A DNA stretch of 64,000 bases from Allacma fusca (GCA_947179485.1 OX359250.1:36362783-36426782), one strand, 5' to 3'. Shown: positions 50,621 through 62,562, counted from the first letter of the stretch. Translations and numbers: made by a program. Notes: generated by a model from the sequence alone, not told the origin.

Positions 50621-52309
50621 TAATCATAAAATTCTAGTATAAGGAAACCAGATGATATGAAATTGGATTGTGGGAGGATTTCCTTATAAAAATAGTATGA
50701 GAGAGGAGAATTCGTATAAAAAATGTTATCAAAAGACTGGAGGAAGAACAAGGTTGGTAAATCCGCCTGCTTAATAAAATCGCAAATGAAAGATTAAAAA
50801 GCTCTGGAAAGGAAAGTCATTGTCTTTGATAGGGAAGATGCAAGTTATCATTTGGGAGCAGCCAGTCATTGCATGTCTAGGGAAAATTTTTGCTTAAGGC
50901 AAGTCCAAATATATCATCAAGGAAAGGATAGGTGCTTCTTCCGTGCTAAAAGTCCCGTAGCTCCAGTTACTACACAAATCTCAAGAAACCTTCCTCCCCC
51001 CCCCCTCTTACCCCTTAACATGCATTTTGAATCCATTGAAATTATTTTCGAAACTATTTGTAATAGTGTTTACGTTTTGGGAAATTTGAATGAGGCGTAA
51101 AAAATTCCCACTTCTTTCACCACTGTACCGACAATTTTTGAGCTAGCGGCATAAAACATGTAGCAAAACTCAGAGGAAGATTTAATACGAACGAAGTAGC
51201 ATAAAAATATTTAAAAAACTAAATTTGACTCCCCAAATAATTTTTTTTAAATTTTGAACTCCTAAAAATTTGTCTTAGCTTCCAACCCCTGTGCCTGGAC
51301 ATTTTGACCTGGGACTTCGAAAATAATTTTGAAGGATGACAAATTTCAAGATTCTATGAGAACTGAGCATTTTTGGCCAAGTACTTTATATGGGTTAGGG
51401 GGAGACAAATATTTTGCGTCAACCTGCGTGTACATAGGAAGTATATGAGGGAAATGGAGGGGATAGGCCGAAAGAGGAAAGGAAAGGAAAACGACGAAAG
51501 GAGATGAAGTCCAAAGCTGAAGGGATCAAGGATCCTTAGGATTCCCTAAGCTGCAAACCCTGTTTGTTATCACTAACGGAAGAGCGAAAACGTCCTCTAA
51601 TGCTTTCAAGAAGATATAATCTGCCACGAGGCAAAATCCCTCTTACAATCAAATTACATTTTGCTCAAACCACAATGGTATTTTTTTTATACTGGTACTT
51701 CTTGCTACTTCTTACAGATAGATAGTCCTATGGTCGCTCCTTAACCATAGATTCATGCACTTCCCAAAGCTACTCAACTCTGAATGCGTACTTACAGGGC
51801 AACCCCTCTAAAATGGACTGCCTTGCTTGTCCCATATGGTCACAATGTAATGAGGAGGTCTTCCTCTTGGCATAAGTTTTCCCCTGAAAAAAAAATTCAA
51901 GCATCAAAAGTATACTGTCACAAAGTATGCATATTAGGATACAAAAATGTACATCGGAAGAAGAAGTCTCAAAAATGCAAAAATGTTTTTGATTCCTATA
52001 ACCAAGGATTTGTGGATGACTGACAATGAAACTTTCTGCTTTTACGAATGGCTCAACGAATGGCTTTATATTTAGCAGGATTGTAGTTATTAATTTTTAC
52101 AAGGATAGTTTCTCTTTCAGAATATTGTCAACTTTTGAAAAGAGATGTCGGATATTTTCGGAGAAAGTCCATAAAATTTTCTACAAACGAGGCCAATACA
52201 TATTTTTAAAATTTATTGTTTTAAATAGAATTGTTGACAAATCGTTGAATTTGATATCCTAAAATGGGCTTTAAGCTCTGACCCAGAAATTAATGAGCTA
52301 TGTCAATAA

Positions 52310-52515
52310 AATACATTTTGGAAAGACTAGAATCGAATTTCCAACAAACAGGGGAAATCAAATATTTTATGGGTCATTCCTTTGTGGGGAGGCAAATGTT
52401 TTGCTACACCCAATGTGTACAGTGTATGCGCAGTTTTACTAAACAGCTTATACAGGATTATAATTTTATAGGAGAAGTAAATACAAACTTTGTCTTAAGT
52501 AAATTTCTATATTAA
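52310..52515 (+). pseudogene. possible Ty1/copia reverse-transcriptase fragment
   Basis: The frame reads LERLESNF-QQ-TGEIKYFMG, then VGRQMF-YTQ, then FTKQLIQDYNF and EVNTNF. In copia-type polymerases the palm/thumb end has the order L-x-x-x-F-x-x-x-x-LGEIKYFLG-x-x-hydrophobic-x-SQ-x-x-Y-x(6)-L-x-x-F-N/Y-M-x(5)-V-x-TP. The GEIKYFMG box, the TQ and the VNT-F word fall in this order and spacing. A stop lies just upstream in frame; the frame before it (SSDPEINELC, shifted by one base) may be the preceding segment. No YVDD box, RNase H or LTR seen. A broken remnant about 65 residues long at most. Confidence rests on the motif only. Confidence 0.4.
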
Positions 52516-53455
52516 GGAATTCAATAATTATTATTAAAATGGGCCGTTATTTAGACAGACATAATATTACAGATTTTACTGAATATACTTACATGCGGGG
52601 AAAAATTAATTTTTGATTGTATTTATAACGAGTCTGGAAAATCCTGTGAATTGACATCACTCAGATTTTAGGCTCAGGGTCCGGAAGCCTTAGCACACGA
52701 AATCTTATCTAGCTCCTACCCCTTTGATCCATCATAAAAATTTTAAACCCACTTCAGCCCTAACTCAACAATGTACACTGAATCTGAACTGTACCTACGC
52801 ATTGCAACATCATTTAATTTCGTAGGCTCTCCCGTAGATTGTATGCAATGACAATATGATTCATGTATCCATTTTCCAGCATCATTCACTATGTGGAAAT
52901 ATCCGTAGTTGGGTAGTAAGCAAGCAAACTAGGATTTACAATTCATCTATGTCTGAGTGACACATATATAGATATATGAAGAGTACAAAACCCAAAACTT
53001 ACAAACAGACACCATCACATGTCCGAGTGAGAAATGAGTGATGCTAATCGGAATATTTTCCTGAAAACATCTATTTCAATTTTTATTTACTAAATTAATA
53101 TTCAAAAAACCATTTCGAGCAGATTTGTAGAAAATTGTATTTCTTATCTTAGATATCTTAGAGATCAATGCGATCAAAAATATGCTCTCAAAATGTCGAT
53201 CAGTGAGAAAAGTTTCAGGATGTGAGGTGTGGAAAGGTAAAGTTTCAACGATGTCGACAGATCGCCAGGTCCAGATTTCCCATTACAGGGATCTCTAACA
53301 CATCAATTTGTTAAACTAATTTTCACACTAAATTTTACATCAAATGAACATCGAGTTTAATTTTTTTCGACTGTATTTTGAACAAATTGGTATAAACGTT
53401 TCTTGCTTCAATTTTTTAAAATCTGCAAAACGATTGTGTTTCAAATTTTTTCTAG

Positions 53456-53659
53456 AAATTATCATACACGTACTATGATGACGTTTTTATTTACACCGAG
53501 AAACACCCGTCACCACCAGGACCTGAGTGTTGTGAAATTGGAGAAACTATACGTGGCATGTTGCAATTCCACACTCAAGACCTTACATTGTCCAGAATCA
53601 TACGGCCAGCTCTAAACAAATTGCCATTGGAGTACTTATCAACGCATTCTCTAATGTAA
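53456..53659 (+). CDS. exon-like ORF, unrecognised
   Basis: A pyrimidine-rich stretch ending TTTTTTCTAG precedes the start, so 53456 could be a 3' splice site. The frame runs 67 codons (KLSYTYYDDVFIYTEKH at the start) to a TAA at 53657. A good donor-like C-GTAAGC follows at 53660. A second frame ending at the same donor reads IPHSRPYIVQNHTASSK, then QIAIGVLINAFSNVT, which is also protein-like, so the true frame is undecided. No family recognised. Confidence 0.15.
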   Translation, partial: KLSYTYYDDVFIYTEKHPSPPGPECCEIGETIRGMLQFHTQDLTLSRIIRPALNKLPLEYLSTHSLM

Positions 53660-54046
53660 CGTAAGCCGAGAAACTTGACAACATAGACAAAATTTCCTCA
53701 GGGAAATACTAATTTGCGAAGTGCAAAGGTATCCAACAAACCCCGAGGACGTGTTCTATTTCCAAATATCCAAACATTGGAAAGTAAGATACTTTCCTTG
53801 TTATTAGCTGGCAATCCCTTCATTTTCCAGCTTTGCTTGACTTACAATTTGCAAGAACAAATTTCAAAAATATAGACATACACAAAAATATGGGTAAATA
53901 GTTCTTGAACTTATTCACGTATACGCTGTTTTGGAATTTTAAAATTTTCTAGGCCTGAAAATTCCATTATTAATTGATTGGATCCACCTTAGTGATATTT
54001 TTTGTTTTCAACGAGTATGTTAGTGCCATTGGTCTTGCTCCAGCAG

Positions 54047-54203
54047 GTTATAAACCAAAGACTGAATGCAGCATATTTGCATGGCAAGGAAATTCTTCGG
54101 AATACAGAACTAAAACTAAGAGACCAAAATGTGAAATTTAAGGAACCTAGCACGTGCACCTTCGTTCATGAAACAACCACGTGTGTGGAAGACAGCTTGT
54201 CTG
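54047..54203 (+). CDS. exon-like ORF with canonical splice borders, unrecognised
   Basis: CTTGCTCCAGCAG ends at 54046 and the sequence is open for 52 codons plus one base to CTG-GTAAGTGA, a near-consensus donor at 54204. The peptide is VINQRLNAAYLHGKEILRN followed by a basic middle and a segment with two Cys (STCTFVHETTTC). No domain recognised. It may be a decoy exon. Confidence 0.2.
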
Positions 54204-54467
54204 GTAAGTGAGTATTTTGAAATTTTTAATAATCTTCATTTTCTTGAATGCTTTTCGGAGAGAACCAAAGTGTTCCATTGGAAAATACTAGCACTAGAAA
54301 TTAAGCAATACTTGATTGCCATTGTGAGGCTTCCTCACTAGGGTTATAATTCTAATCTACTCAAAATACGTTTAGCCGCAATAGGTATATAAGGTAACCC
54401 ACTCAAGTAGTTAATTAATTAATTAAATTGGAACTAATAAAAATAACGGAGTTAAAAGGAGTATCTT

Positions 54468-54555
54468 TAATATATATTAATATATATTAATATATATTAA
54501 TATATATTATATTAATATATATTAATATATATTATATTAATATATATTAACGTAT
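54468..54555. repeat. ATATATTAAT repeat
   Basis: A 10-bp unit ATATATTAAT with periodic TATATT joins, preceded by TTAATTAATTAATTAA at about 54411-54426. It is self-complementary and could form a cruciform. Confidence 0.9.
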
Positions 54556-55127
54556 ATTTAATTTAAAGGTTCTAAGGTATAACTATTGGGATCCAGGTCC
54601 TTTAAGGCAGAACACTTTAGGGTAGGAATTCAGGATGTCCAAAATTGTGAATATGTTATGGGCGATGTTTCGTTTGACCTAGTGATGCACAAAATAATTA
54701 ATGTGCTCAAAAAATACATAAAACTAAGCATACTTTCAAAGAAGCTACCACACAACAACACCAGGATGAATCTGGACATAGAAAGTTCAAAATTATGAAA
54801 CAATACTTTTTCAAAATAAAAAATTTTGGACCAACAGAAATAACAAGATATAACGTATTTCGTATACAGGGAAACGGTCTGGACAATTTCGAAAATCGAA
54901 ACCGGAAAAGGAATAAGGACGGAGGGAGACCGGAAGGACGTAAGGCAGGGCTTTATAGCAAGTATATGTAATTTCCAGCGGTAAGTTCACGGAATCAAAT
55001 CCAGAGTTTCCTTTTCTAGGATAACGATATTTTAATAATGAAGGGACTAAAATGGAGGGGAATTGATGAGGTAAAATTTGTACAAGTTGTTTACATTTGC
55101 CTCACGACTTACATTTTATTTTTGCAG

Positions 55128-55411
55128 GTCACCTGTCATCATCATCGCCTTCCACATCGTTCTCCCGGGCCACCTTTCATCTCAACCATTGTGCCGCGTG
55201 TGTCGTCTGTGTTTTGTGTGTGTGCGGAATAACACAATCACAGACATACGACGAGCATAGGTGCAAACTGAACTATATGCGTGTCCATCTTTCGAAAATG
55301 GTTGGAAAAAAACTGACAAAAAAATACAACGAATTAATTATGCACAAATCCTCAAAAATACAGCTCCAAAATCATATAAACCAATTAATCATCACAGGCA
55401 TTATAGAATAA
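55128..55411 (+). CDS. possible terminal exon, unrecognised
   Basis: TTTTATTTTTGCAG ends at 55127, a good acceptor. The next 94 codons are open to TAA at 55409-55411. The first part is Ser/Cys/Val-rich, the end basic (MVGKKLTKKYNELIMHK). Three overlapping frames are open in the first half, so openness is not strong evidence. Confidence 0.12.
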
Positions 55412-56111
55412 ATCTTAAATATATTTAACGTTTTGACATACTAGCAGCTTTTATGTGTCGAAAGACATTTTCAAAGTTGCAGATTTTTTTGCTTGTATTT
55501 AAATGCTTTTTTCTCCAAAAGGTGAAATTATTAGATATTGCAATTGGAAAACGTTTTGCTTTAAAGTCTTCCTGTAATATTTCACTTGATAAAAATTGGC
55601 ATCAATAGAATTCTTGGGCATAATTGTCCTTCCACTGAAAGTGGGGTGACAAAGTGTGAAACTGTTCCCTTATGCTTCTTAGCCAGCAATATGTGGAGGT
55701 AGGATTTTTAGTATGGGAACTGCTAGCCTTTGAAATTGTGGGGTTGGGGGAAGATAATAGGAGAAAGTACTTTGAGACTGGGATTCAATAGAACGCAGAG
55801 GAGATGATTCAGATAAATTCAATTAAAATCATATTATTTGCCTTGAAGCAATTCAAATCCATTGACTCTTCAAATATTCATGCTAACTCACTCGGAAATT
55901 TGCACCGGCTCTTTCTTCCCCAGCTGGCGTATCAGTTTGTACAAGTGTGCATACTGTATATATACATACATTTTCTTTCGGAAGGAACTGCTGCAACTTC
56001 TTATGAGAAAACTCCCTAAAGGGAACCATATGTTAAAAATCCCCTCTACTAAATATAGAATGTCAAAGCATATCGCGCCCACTCCCTACAATAAAGAATC
56101 AAAGGGAGGTA

Positions 56112-56285
56112 CAGTGTCCTCTTGCCATATAGAACTCACTTCTAATTCTGAGACTATGATTTCAATACGGGCAAAAATATTTTCACACATTAGCATTTAC
56201 CCCAAATGTTAATATTTCACCATATAGCAAAAATTCTATATGATTCGAATAATTATTGTGTGTGAAATTTCTAAGAGTCACATTG
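56112..56285 (+). mobile_element. 174-bp MITE copy
   Basis: TA on both sides (56110-56111, 56286-56287). The left end is CAGTGTCCTCTTGCCATATA; the right end reverse-complemented is CAATGTGACTCTTAGAAATT; they share CA-TGT--CTCTT and a later CAC. The interior has CGGGCAAAAATATTTTCACA, then GCATTTACCCCAAATGTTAA, matching the shared core. Non-coding. Pogo/Tigger-like by ends and target site (inference). Confidence 0.55.
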
Positions 56286-56653
56286 TACACTACATATAGA
56301 TATATATCTATACTTTTGAGGGTGCTCTTACAGCAAGTGACTACTGTTGTGAGAGAAGATCCTCACCGGACCCCTCTCGCTTCCCAACAACAATACTTAT
56401 CTTTTCCTTGAAATGGAGCTCTAATTGAATTCTTGGGACTACAAGTTACAAATGATAATGATAGATGCCTTCCACACTGCCTCTCGAGAAACAGGTTTTG
56501 TTATAGGAAGCTAGCCCTCGACCCCGTATTCATATGATTGAGTTTCTTCATCCTCCATTCCGGTTCTATTAATAGCATCTTCCCACATCCAAATTTATAT
56601 TGTCAGTTCCAATCCCCACTCTCTCCCCCAACGGCTTATTTTTGTTGTTACAC

Positions 56654-56674
56654 AATTATTATTATTATTATTAT
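56654..56674. repeat. (ATT)n microsatellite
   Basis: Seven TTA/ATT units; the only clear trinucleotide run in the window. Confidence 0.9.
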
Positions 56675-57781
56675 GTCCCGATCCAATTCCCGTCTCGGAT
56701 TTTTATAACGAAAAAAATAGAATTTCTTGATAAAAACCAAATCGAATCTAAAGAGGATTCAGAGAAAACAAATATATAAGGAGTCAATACCCAGCAATAA
56801 AGCAAAGAACAGTCTTCGGAAGACTGAGTTTCTTAAAATAATATTCACCTTTTGAATACTTACTATTCTTTAATGAAACTTTCTTTAAAATAAACTTTAC
56901 AGGAGCAGTGGTCACCAAGGAGAAAAATCATACCAAAATCATACAAAAACTTAAAGGAATGTAAAATCTAGTACACCTTAATTTCCTTCTCAAACTAATA
57001 CCTCGAAGCGTTTTAAAACTTCAGACTCCGCCAGGTGTCGCTTATGGTCTCCCAAGACACCTGAAGGCTGTACCCTGTGAGTTAGACAACTGTAGGTCAG
57101 CAAGTCAACTGGGTTGAGTTGTAGAATTATTTTACGAGTGTTAAAAAGAGCAAGAGCTAAAATGACTGAGGCTTTGAAGTATCTATAGGAGGGAGTATAG
57201 ATCCTAAATCAGGGGTTGGGAGTGTATGGAAGTACTGGTCAAGTGTACACTTAAATACGGGAGGGACAACACCCTAATTGCATTGACAGTAATATTAGAC
57301 TGTTTACAGAGGTTGGATTCCGACTGATGTTCCTAATACAGAGCTCTTGTCCTGTTAGTACATACATACATACGTCCGACAAAACAGACACCCATCTGGG
57401 CTGACTGACTGGACGTGGACTTTGTGGAGCCCTGTCGGAGGTTATAAAGTGTGCTAGCATAACAAAATAAATGTTACAGTGGGATTGGCAGTGCTTAACA
57501 CAACTCTCTGAATCTCATTCATTCATTCAAGCCCATGGTTTCTATGGGTTCTGGCAAGTCTTTTTTCACGTATGTACTTTGCCTCTTAACACGGTTGCAT
57601 TTACAATTTCCCAGACATTCATTCCTGACTTTCGTTTCTTATTATTTTACATTTTGATTTTACCCCTAAACAATTTTACAAATTATTGTAATCAAAACGC
57701 AAATTTTGTTCTTAAACCATTGTCCTGCAATACTGACGAAATTCGTTTCGAAGCACTTTCTTAATTATAGTTTTCATTATT

Positions 57782-57892
57782 CAGTTCACTATTATATTTA
57801 TACCAACCGTTGACACAATGCTAAGACACTTCTAGTGGGGAGGGGGATAGTTGGACCAAGGGCGACGAGATCCCTATAACCAGATTTGACTG
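57782..57892. mobile_element. possible short MITE, 111 bp
   Basis: The right end on the - strand reads TA-CAGTCAAATCTGGTTATA, then GGGATCTCGTC, and TA is at 57893-57894. The left side reads CAGTTCACTATTATATTTAT with no TA at its flank. Open frames on both strands overlap it (57798-58169 -, 57894-58202 +) and are unrecognised. A separate end, TA-CAGTGCCGTCTCTTTACAAC, starts at 58353. Confidence 0.3.
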
Positions 57893-58819
57893 TATGGGGA
57901 GAATCCAATATATTTGTATGCCTACATGCACAGATGGGATTGTAGGGACGAAATGTGTACCTAGAATAGATTATAGGACTGTAGTGATAGTGATGGATGA
58001 AGAGTTCCCAACTAAAATCATTACGATCTCCAGCAATACGATCAATTCTTTTTTGGCTCCTCATATACCTAGATATACCTATACAGGGGATACATACAGG
58101 CCGAGTCCCCACTATACACACTCCAGTGAGGAGAGAACGACGGAAGGAATGATTCCAGGACCAACACAACTGGGCTCTCGGGTTTATCCTCTATTCCCAT
58201 AAAAGCAAGTAAACAGCTCTAGTTTACAAAGGGTTCGATCTGGAACGAACATTTCCCATCCCACCTCCTCCTTGTTTCTCTTCACTATAGATATAACTTT
58301 TATATTCTCACCCAACAGCCCGAGTGAACAAAAAATGGGTCTCATTCCATACTACAGTGCCGTCTCTTTACAACGGCCGACCCCAATGTTCTTCTCACTA
58401 ATAATTTCTTCCTCTTCTCACTAATCCTTCCTTCCTTAAAAGTTAGAGTTCTCCCGGACTTGAACATATATTCCAAATATAATTCCTAATATTAAAACAT
58501 TCTCGTAAAAAAGACATGTACATATGTACCTACGTACATGTAATTGGAAATAGTAGTATAGGGAATTTGTACAGAGGGGTAAATTGCACAATATTTATAA
58601 GTATAAGGGCGGTAGGAATATTGTGATTGGAAGGTTACATAACGAATTTCAATGCTCACCGATCCTCCGTCCGGGGAAAGTAGCTTATGATTTTTTAGAG
58701 GGCTTCTTCCTCCCACACTTGTACCGGAAAGTTGCCACGTATGAAGGGCCTCAGATTCTGTGGGAAAGCTTCTACTCCCCGGATCCTGCTAATCCTCCCC
58801 ATCAATGCCATTGATTGAT

Positions 58820-59420
58820 TGCCTCAACTTAAGTTCCTCGTTAGTTAGAATTGGTAGCATATGTGCGGGATAAAACTATCATCAAATTTTTGTTCCGTCA
58901 AACGTCCGCTCTGGATGTTGCTCTCACAATGCCACAGGCCTTGATTGTGAGTACTACTGTAACTTTCCTATAATATGGATGGCAGAGTATAAGCCTGGAC
59001 TGTACACTAAGGGTATGGGGCTTACATGCGCGTACTATTTTCTTCTCTAAGGGTAGGTGTCTGGGATGGGGTATTTTGTGAGTGTAACTGGAACGTAACA
59101 GAGGAGGGAAATCTCTCTTGGAAAAAAATCATGTGAGGTAACTCAACCGACAAAATTACTCACTCACACGAAAGATCCGTAAAAATATCAACTTCCCTTT
59201 ATTTATGTCATCAGCAAGGTACATCTCACTCCGGTGTACACACTATTTCGGGATCATCGTGGACATATCCGGCGTAAATTTACAAGCGGTATAAAGCCGA
59301 GGAAAAATTCCATTGTTCCCGGGACAAATAGGGAAGACGGGAAGGAGGGCTGGATCTTGATATGGAATTATCATGTGCTTTCTCCCCTTTCTTTACGCCA
59401 GTGTTTATAGCAGGAAGATA
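58820..59420. other. spacer without a recognisable gene
   Basis: No repeat or coding signal apart from the GCTTTCTCC variant near 59378. Confidence 0.5.
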
Positions 59421-59432
59421 CGCCAAGGTCCC

Positions 59433-59450
59433 ACACACACACACACACAC

Positions 59451-59481
<31 letters not shown>

Positions 59482-59494
59482 AACACACACACAC
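59433..59494. repeat. (CA)n microsatellite with ACATAC interruptions
   Basis: CA run, then CATACACATACACATA, then CA again. Confidence 0.95.
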
Positions 59495-59939
59495 ATGTCT
59501 CATAAGTAGCTCCAGATAAGTGTATTCCCAGAGGGCGGGATCTGGCTTACATCAAATGTACACAGGCACAATGCAAAATCCCACTAAAAACGCATAGAAT
59601 TTAGAATGGAGAAAGTAGAATGCTCCTGCAAAATGTAGTCTTAAAATAATTCCCTCACTATTTTCGTGTGGAAGGAGATTCCGCTATGGAAAAAAATACT
59701 CTTTGCGTTTTGTATAGTCAGGATTGACTGTACGGCTCTTAGACCATTGAGGGGATCCCAAATAAGAGAGGGCTGTAAAGTTATAAAAATGTGTGCTTTA
59801 AATGAAGTAAGATTATTTTTAGTTCCCGTCCTACAAATTATTGTGGGACGGCAGGAGGAGCGGGAATTTCGAAGGGAGCTTGTGCGTATATATGCACACG
59901 TATGGGAAATATGACGATGTGGAGGAATGGAGTGCTCGG

Positions 59940-59944
<5 letters not shown>

Positions 59945-59980
<36 letters not shown>
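59945..59980. repeat. (GA)n microsatellite
   Basis: About 17 GA units. Exact nonamers flank it at 59608 and 60015. Confidence 0.95.
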
Positions 59981-59981
<1 letters not shown>

Positions 59982-60469
59982 GGGAAAGAGACAGGGACAA
60001 GAGAAAGAGACAGAGGAGAAAGTTGTTGCAAATTTGCCATCAGATCCCTGAAAGGAATCCATAGATACGGTTAATTTTATTAGGAGTATTACAAAACATT
60101 ACGAGCCTTTGTTGGGCAAGAGCACATAGCTCTTCATTTTCTCTAGTTGTTTTTATTTCCCATACAATTACAGCTTAGGAAGCATTACGGGGGAAGAGGG
60201 CTGGCTCGAGGATGTTGCTCTTTTCATGCTGACTCCCGAAAGCTTCCCAGAATTATCGGAACATTAAGCCCTTCTAAGGAAGAGCATTTTATTCTCCTTC
60301 ATCGTATTTTTATCTGCCTACTCAGAGAACCAGGAACTAGATTAAATTGGATCGATCAGTGAGTGTAGTGTAAATTCAAGGAAATTTATGGCATTGAAAA
60401 TTTAGGTGACTTGAGTTCAAGAAGAATGAGATGGGGACAAGTCTGGCAGGGCAAAGACGGTGGAGCGAA

Positions 60470-60646
<177 letters not shown>

Positions 60647-61630
60647 GAAAAAACCAAGACCGGGGAAAATAACGAGCCAGTCGTTTAAATGGAAAAGTCT
60701 CGAGTCTTTAACTTGGATAACTGACAGGACGTGTTCATTGAAGAGGAAATCAGGAGGTTTATACGAAAAGAGGGAACTAAATGCTTATGTATTTTCACAA
60801 AACTTGTTCTCTTTGTTCTCTCGCTCTCTTATTCCTCAGAAAAAAAAAATAAAGGAGGGCTTGTCTTTATACGCTTTTGAAAATACACGAGGAATACCTT
60901 ACCCCTCCGTTGGCAATCTCACTTTCTAACACCACAGCCCGGATGGACACATCTGTAGCTCTAAAATACCATCTCACATTTTTCCTCCCCCAAAATATCA
61001 AAATGAAATTTAGGGATGTAATGTCACATTCCATAATTTCATATAAGCTCCTTCCGGAAATTATAATCTTCAAAAGAAACATTGTAAGACACGGAGGACT
61101 CATTGGGGGGAGGACTCAAATCTAAACGTTGGCAATAGCCTTACTTGGGGATTAAAAATGCGGTTGGGAAAGATGAGGGGAAATTTCAAGAGGAAAAATT
61201 TTAGTGAGTGACAAGAGACAAAACGCTGATTTTGTCAAAACTTATCCAGGGAATTGAACTATTCATTTGGGATTCTTAAAGCCCATGCCCAACACTCCGC
61301 CCTTTATTTTCTAGAAGCTACAATATGAGAATAGCAAACAAAATATACTACTGTGGAAGTTGTCCGGATGTTAAATTGATATTGTGAAAAGGAGTGGAAG
61401 TGTCACAAGGTATGAGTGAAAATTTCCCTCACGCCTGAAGATCTGTCTTGGGCTCGGGGAAAGTTAAAGAGCATTAAAAAGCTACGGGAAATTAAAAGAT
61501 TTCTCACACGCCTTGTCTCCAAAGGGAAGATTCAATCCTTCAGTGAGATAATCATATAATAGAGTATTCCATTAAAAAAAAGAAGGAAATATATACAGAC
61601 ACTTAATAAGGCTAATATCACTTTTATATA

Positions 61631-61702
61631 TCGTCGGCCAAACTTCCTAACCGGCTATAATTTAAAATGACTAAAATGAAAACCGGCTATAGCGCTTCCG
61701 CA
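61631..61702 (+). repeat. left terminal inverted repeat
   Basis: Pairs with 63081-63151. The outer 28 bp match except for about three positions; the inner part holds a second ACCGGCTA at 61681 and TAGCGC. Confidence 0.85.
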
Positions 61703-61768
61703 AGAAACTCTAAAGTGAAACCCGGCCATAATTCCCCTTTGCAGTGTATCATGTAAGTGGAGTGGAGT

Positions 61769-62562
61769 TTACCTCCACTATCCCACAATTCCCCTCCACT
61801 TCCAGTCCACTTCGAAACCACTACCCTTAACTTCCCTCCACTACCCTCCACTTCGCCTCCTCTTCCCCTCCACTTCCCCTTCAAATACTCAACCCCTCCA
61901 CTTCCCCTTCAAATACTCAACCCCTCCACCTCCCCTTCAAATACTCAACCCCTCCACCTCCCCTTCAAATACTCAACCCCTCCACTTTCTTACCACTTCC
62001 ATTTCAAATACATAACCCCACCACTTTCCCTCCACATCCATTTCAAATACATAACCCCACCACTTTTCCTCCCCTTTCCCTCCACTTCCCCTTTAAATGC
62101 TCAACCCCTCCACTTACCCTCCACTTCCATTTCAAATACATAACCCCACCACTTTTCCTCCACTTTCCCTCCACTTCCCCTTTAAATACTCAACCCCTCC
62201 ACTTACCCTCCACTCCATTTCAAATACATAACCCCACCACTTTTCCTCCACTTCCCCTTTAAATGCTCAACCCCTCCACTTACCCTCCACTTCCATTTCA
62301 AATACATAACCCCACCACTTTTCCTCCACTTTCCCTCCACTTCCCCTTTAAATACTCAACCCCTCCACTTACCCTCCACTCCATTTTAAATACATAACCC
62401 CACCACTTTTCCTCCACTTTCCCTCCACTTTCCCTTTAAATACTCAACACCTCCACTTACCCTTTACTCCATTTCAAATACATAACCCCACCACTTTTTC
62501 TCCACTTTCCCTCCACTTCCCCTTTAAATACTCAACCCCTCCACTTCCCCTCAACTTCTCCT
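61769..62562 (+). repeat. left arm: CCCCTCCACTT tandem repeats
   Basis: At 61868-61978 a 27-28-bp unit (CCCCTCCACTTCCCC, TTCAAATACTCAA) is repeated about four times. From 61979 a longer unit of about 85-95 bp dominates: CTTACCCTCCACTTCC, ATTTCAAATACATAACCCC, ACCACTTTTCCTCCAC, TTTCCCTCCACTTCCCC, TTTAAATACTCAA. It is repeated about six times with small indels. Confidence 0.92.

Larger units (their letters stand above)
51100..55500. other. AT-rich island with exon-like ORFs and few repeats
   Basis: No long microsatellite and only one exact nonamer (52160). Short frames of protein-like composition are spread along the + strand (51784-52023, 52300-52515, 53456-53659, 54047-54203, 54586-54798, 55128-55411), some next to AG and GT that fit splice sites. 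I cannot join them into a gene. One of them resembles Ty1/copia polymerase, so the island may be an old retroelement insertion or the edge of a real gene. Confidence 0.3.

Noticed and set aside
50852..51100. 82-aa frame with Cys and His as a possible zinc-finger exon
   Set aside because: Spacing of Cys and His fits no known finger, and no splice context supports it.
57798..58202. Overlapping antisense ORFs (123 and 102 aa) as a gene pair
   Set aside because: Neither has a recognisable domain, and a MITE-like end lies in the overlap.
58225..58245. GGGTTCGATCTGGAACGAAC as a tRNA T-arm
   Set aside because: No matching acceptor stem, D-arm or anticodon arm upstream at tRNA spacing.
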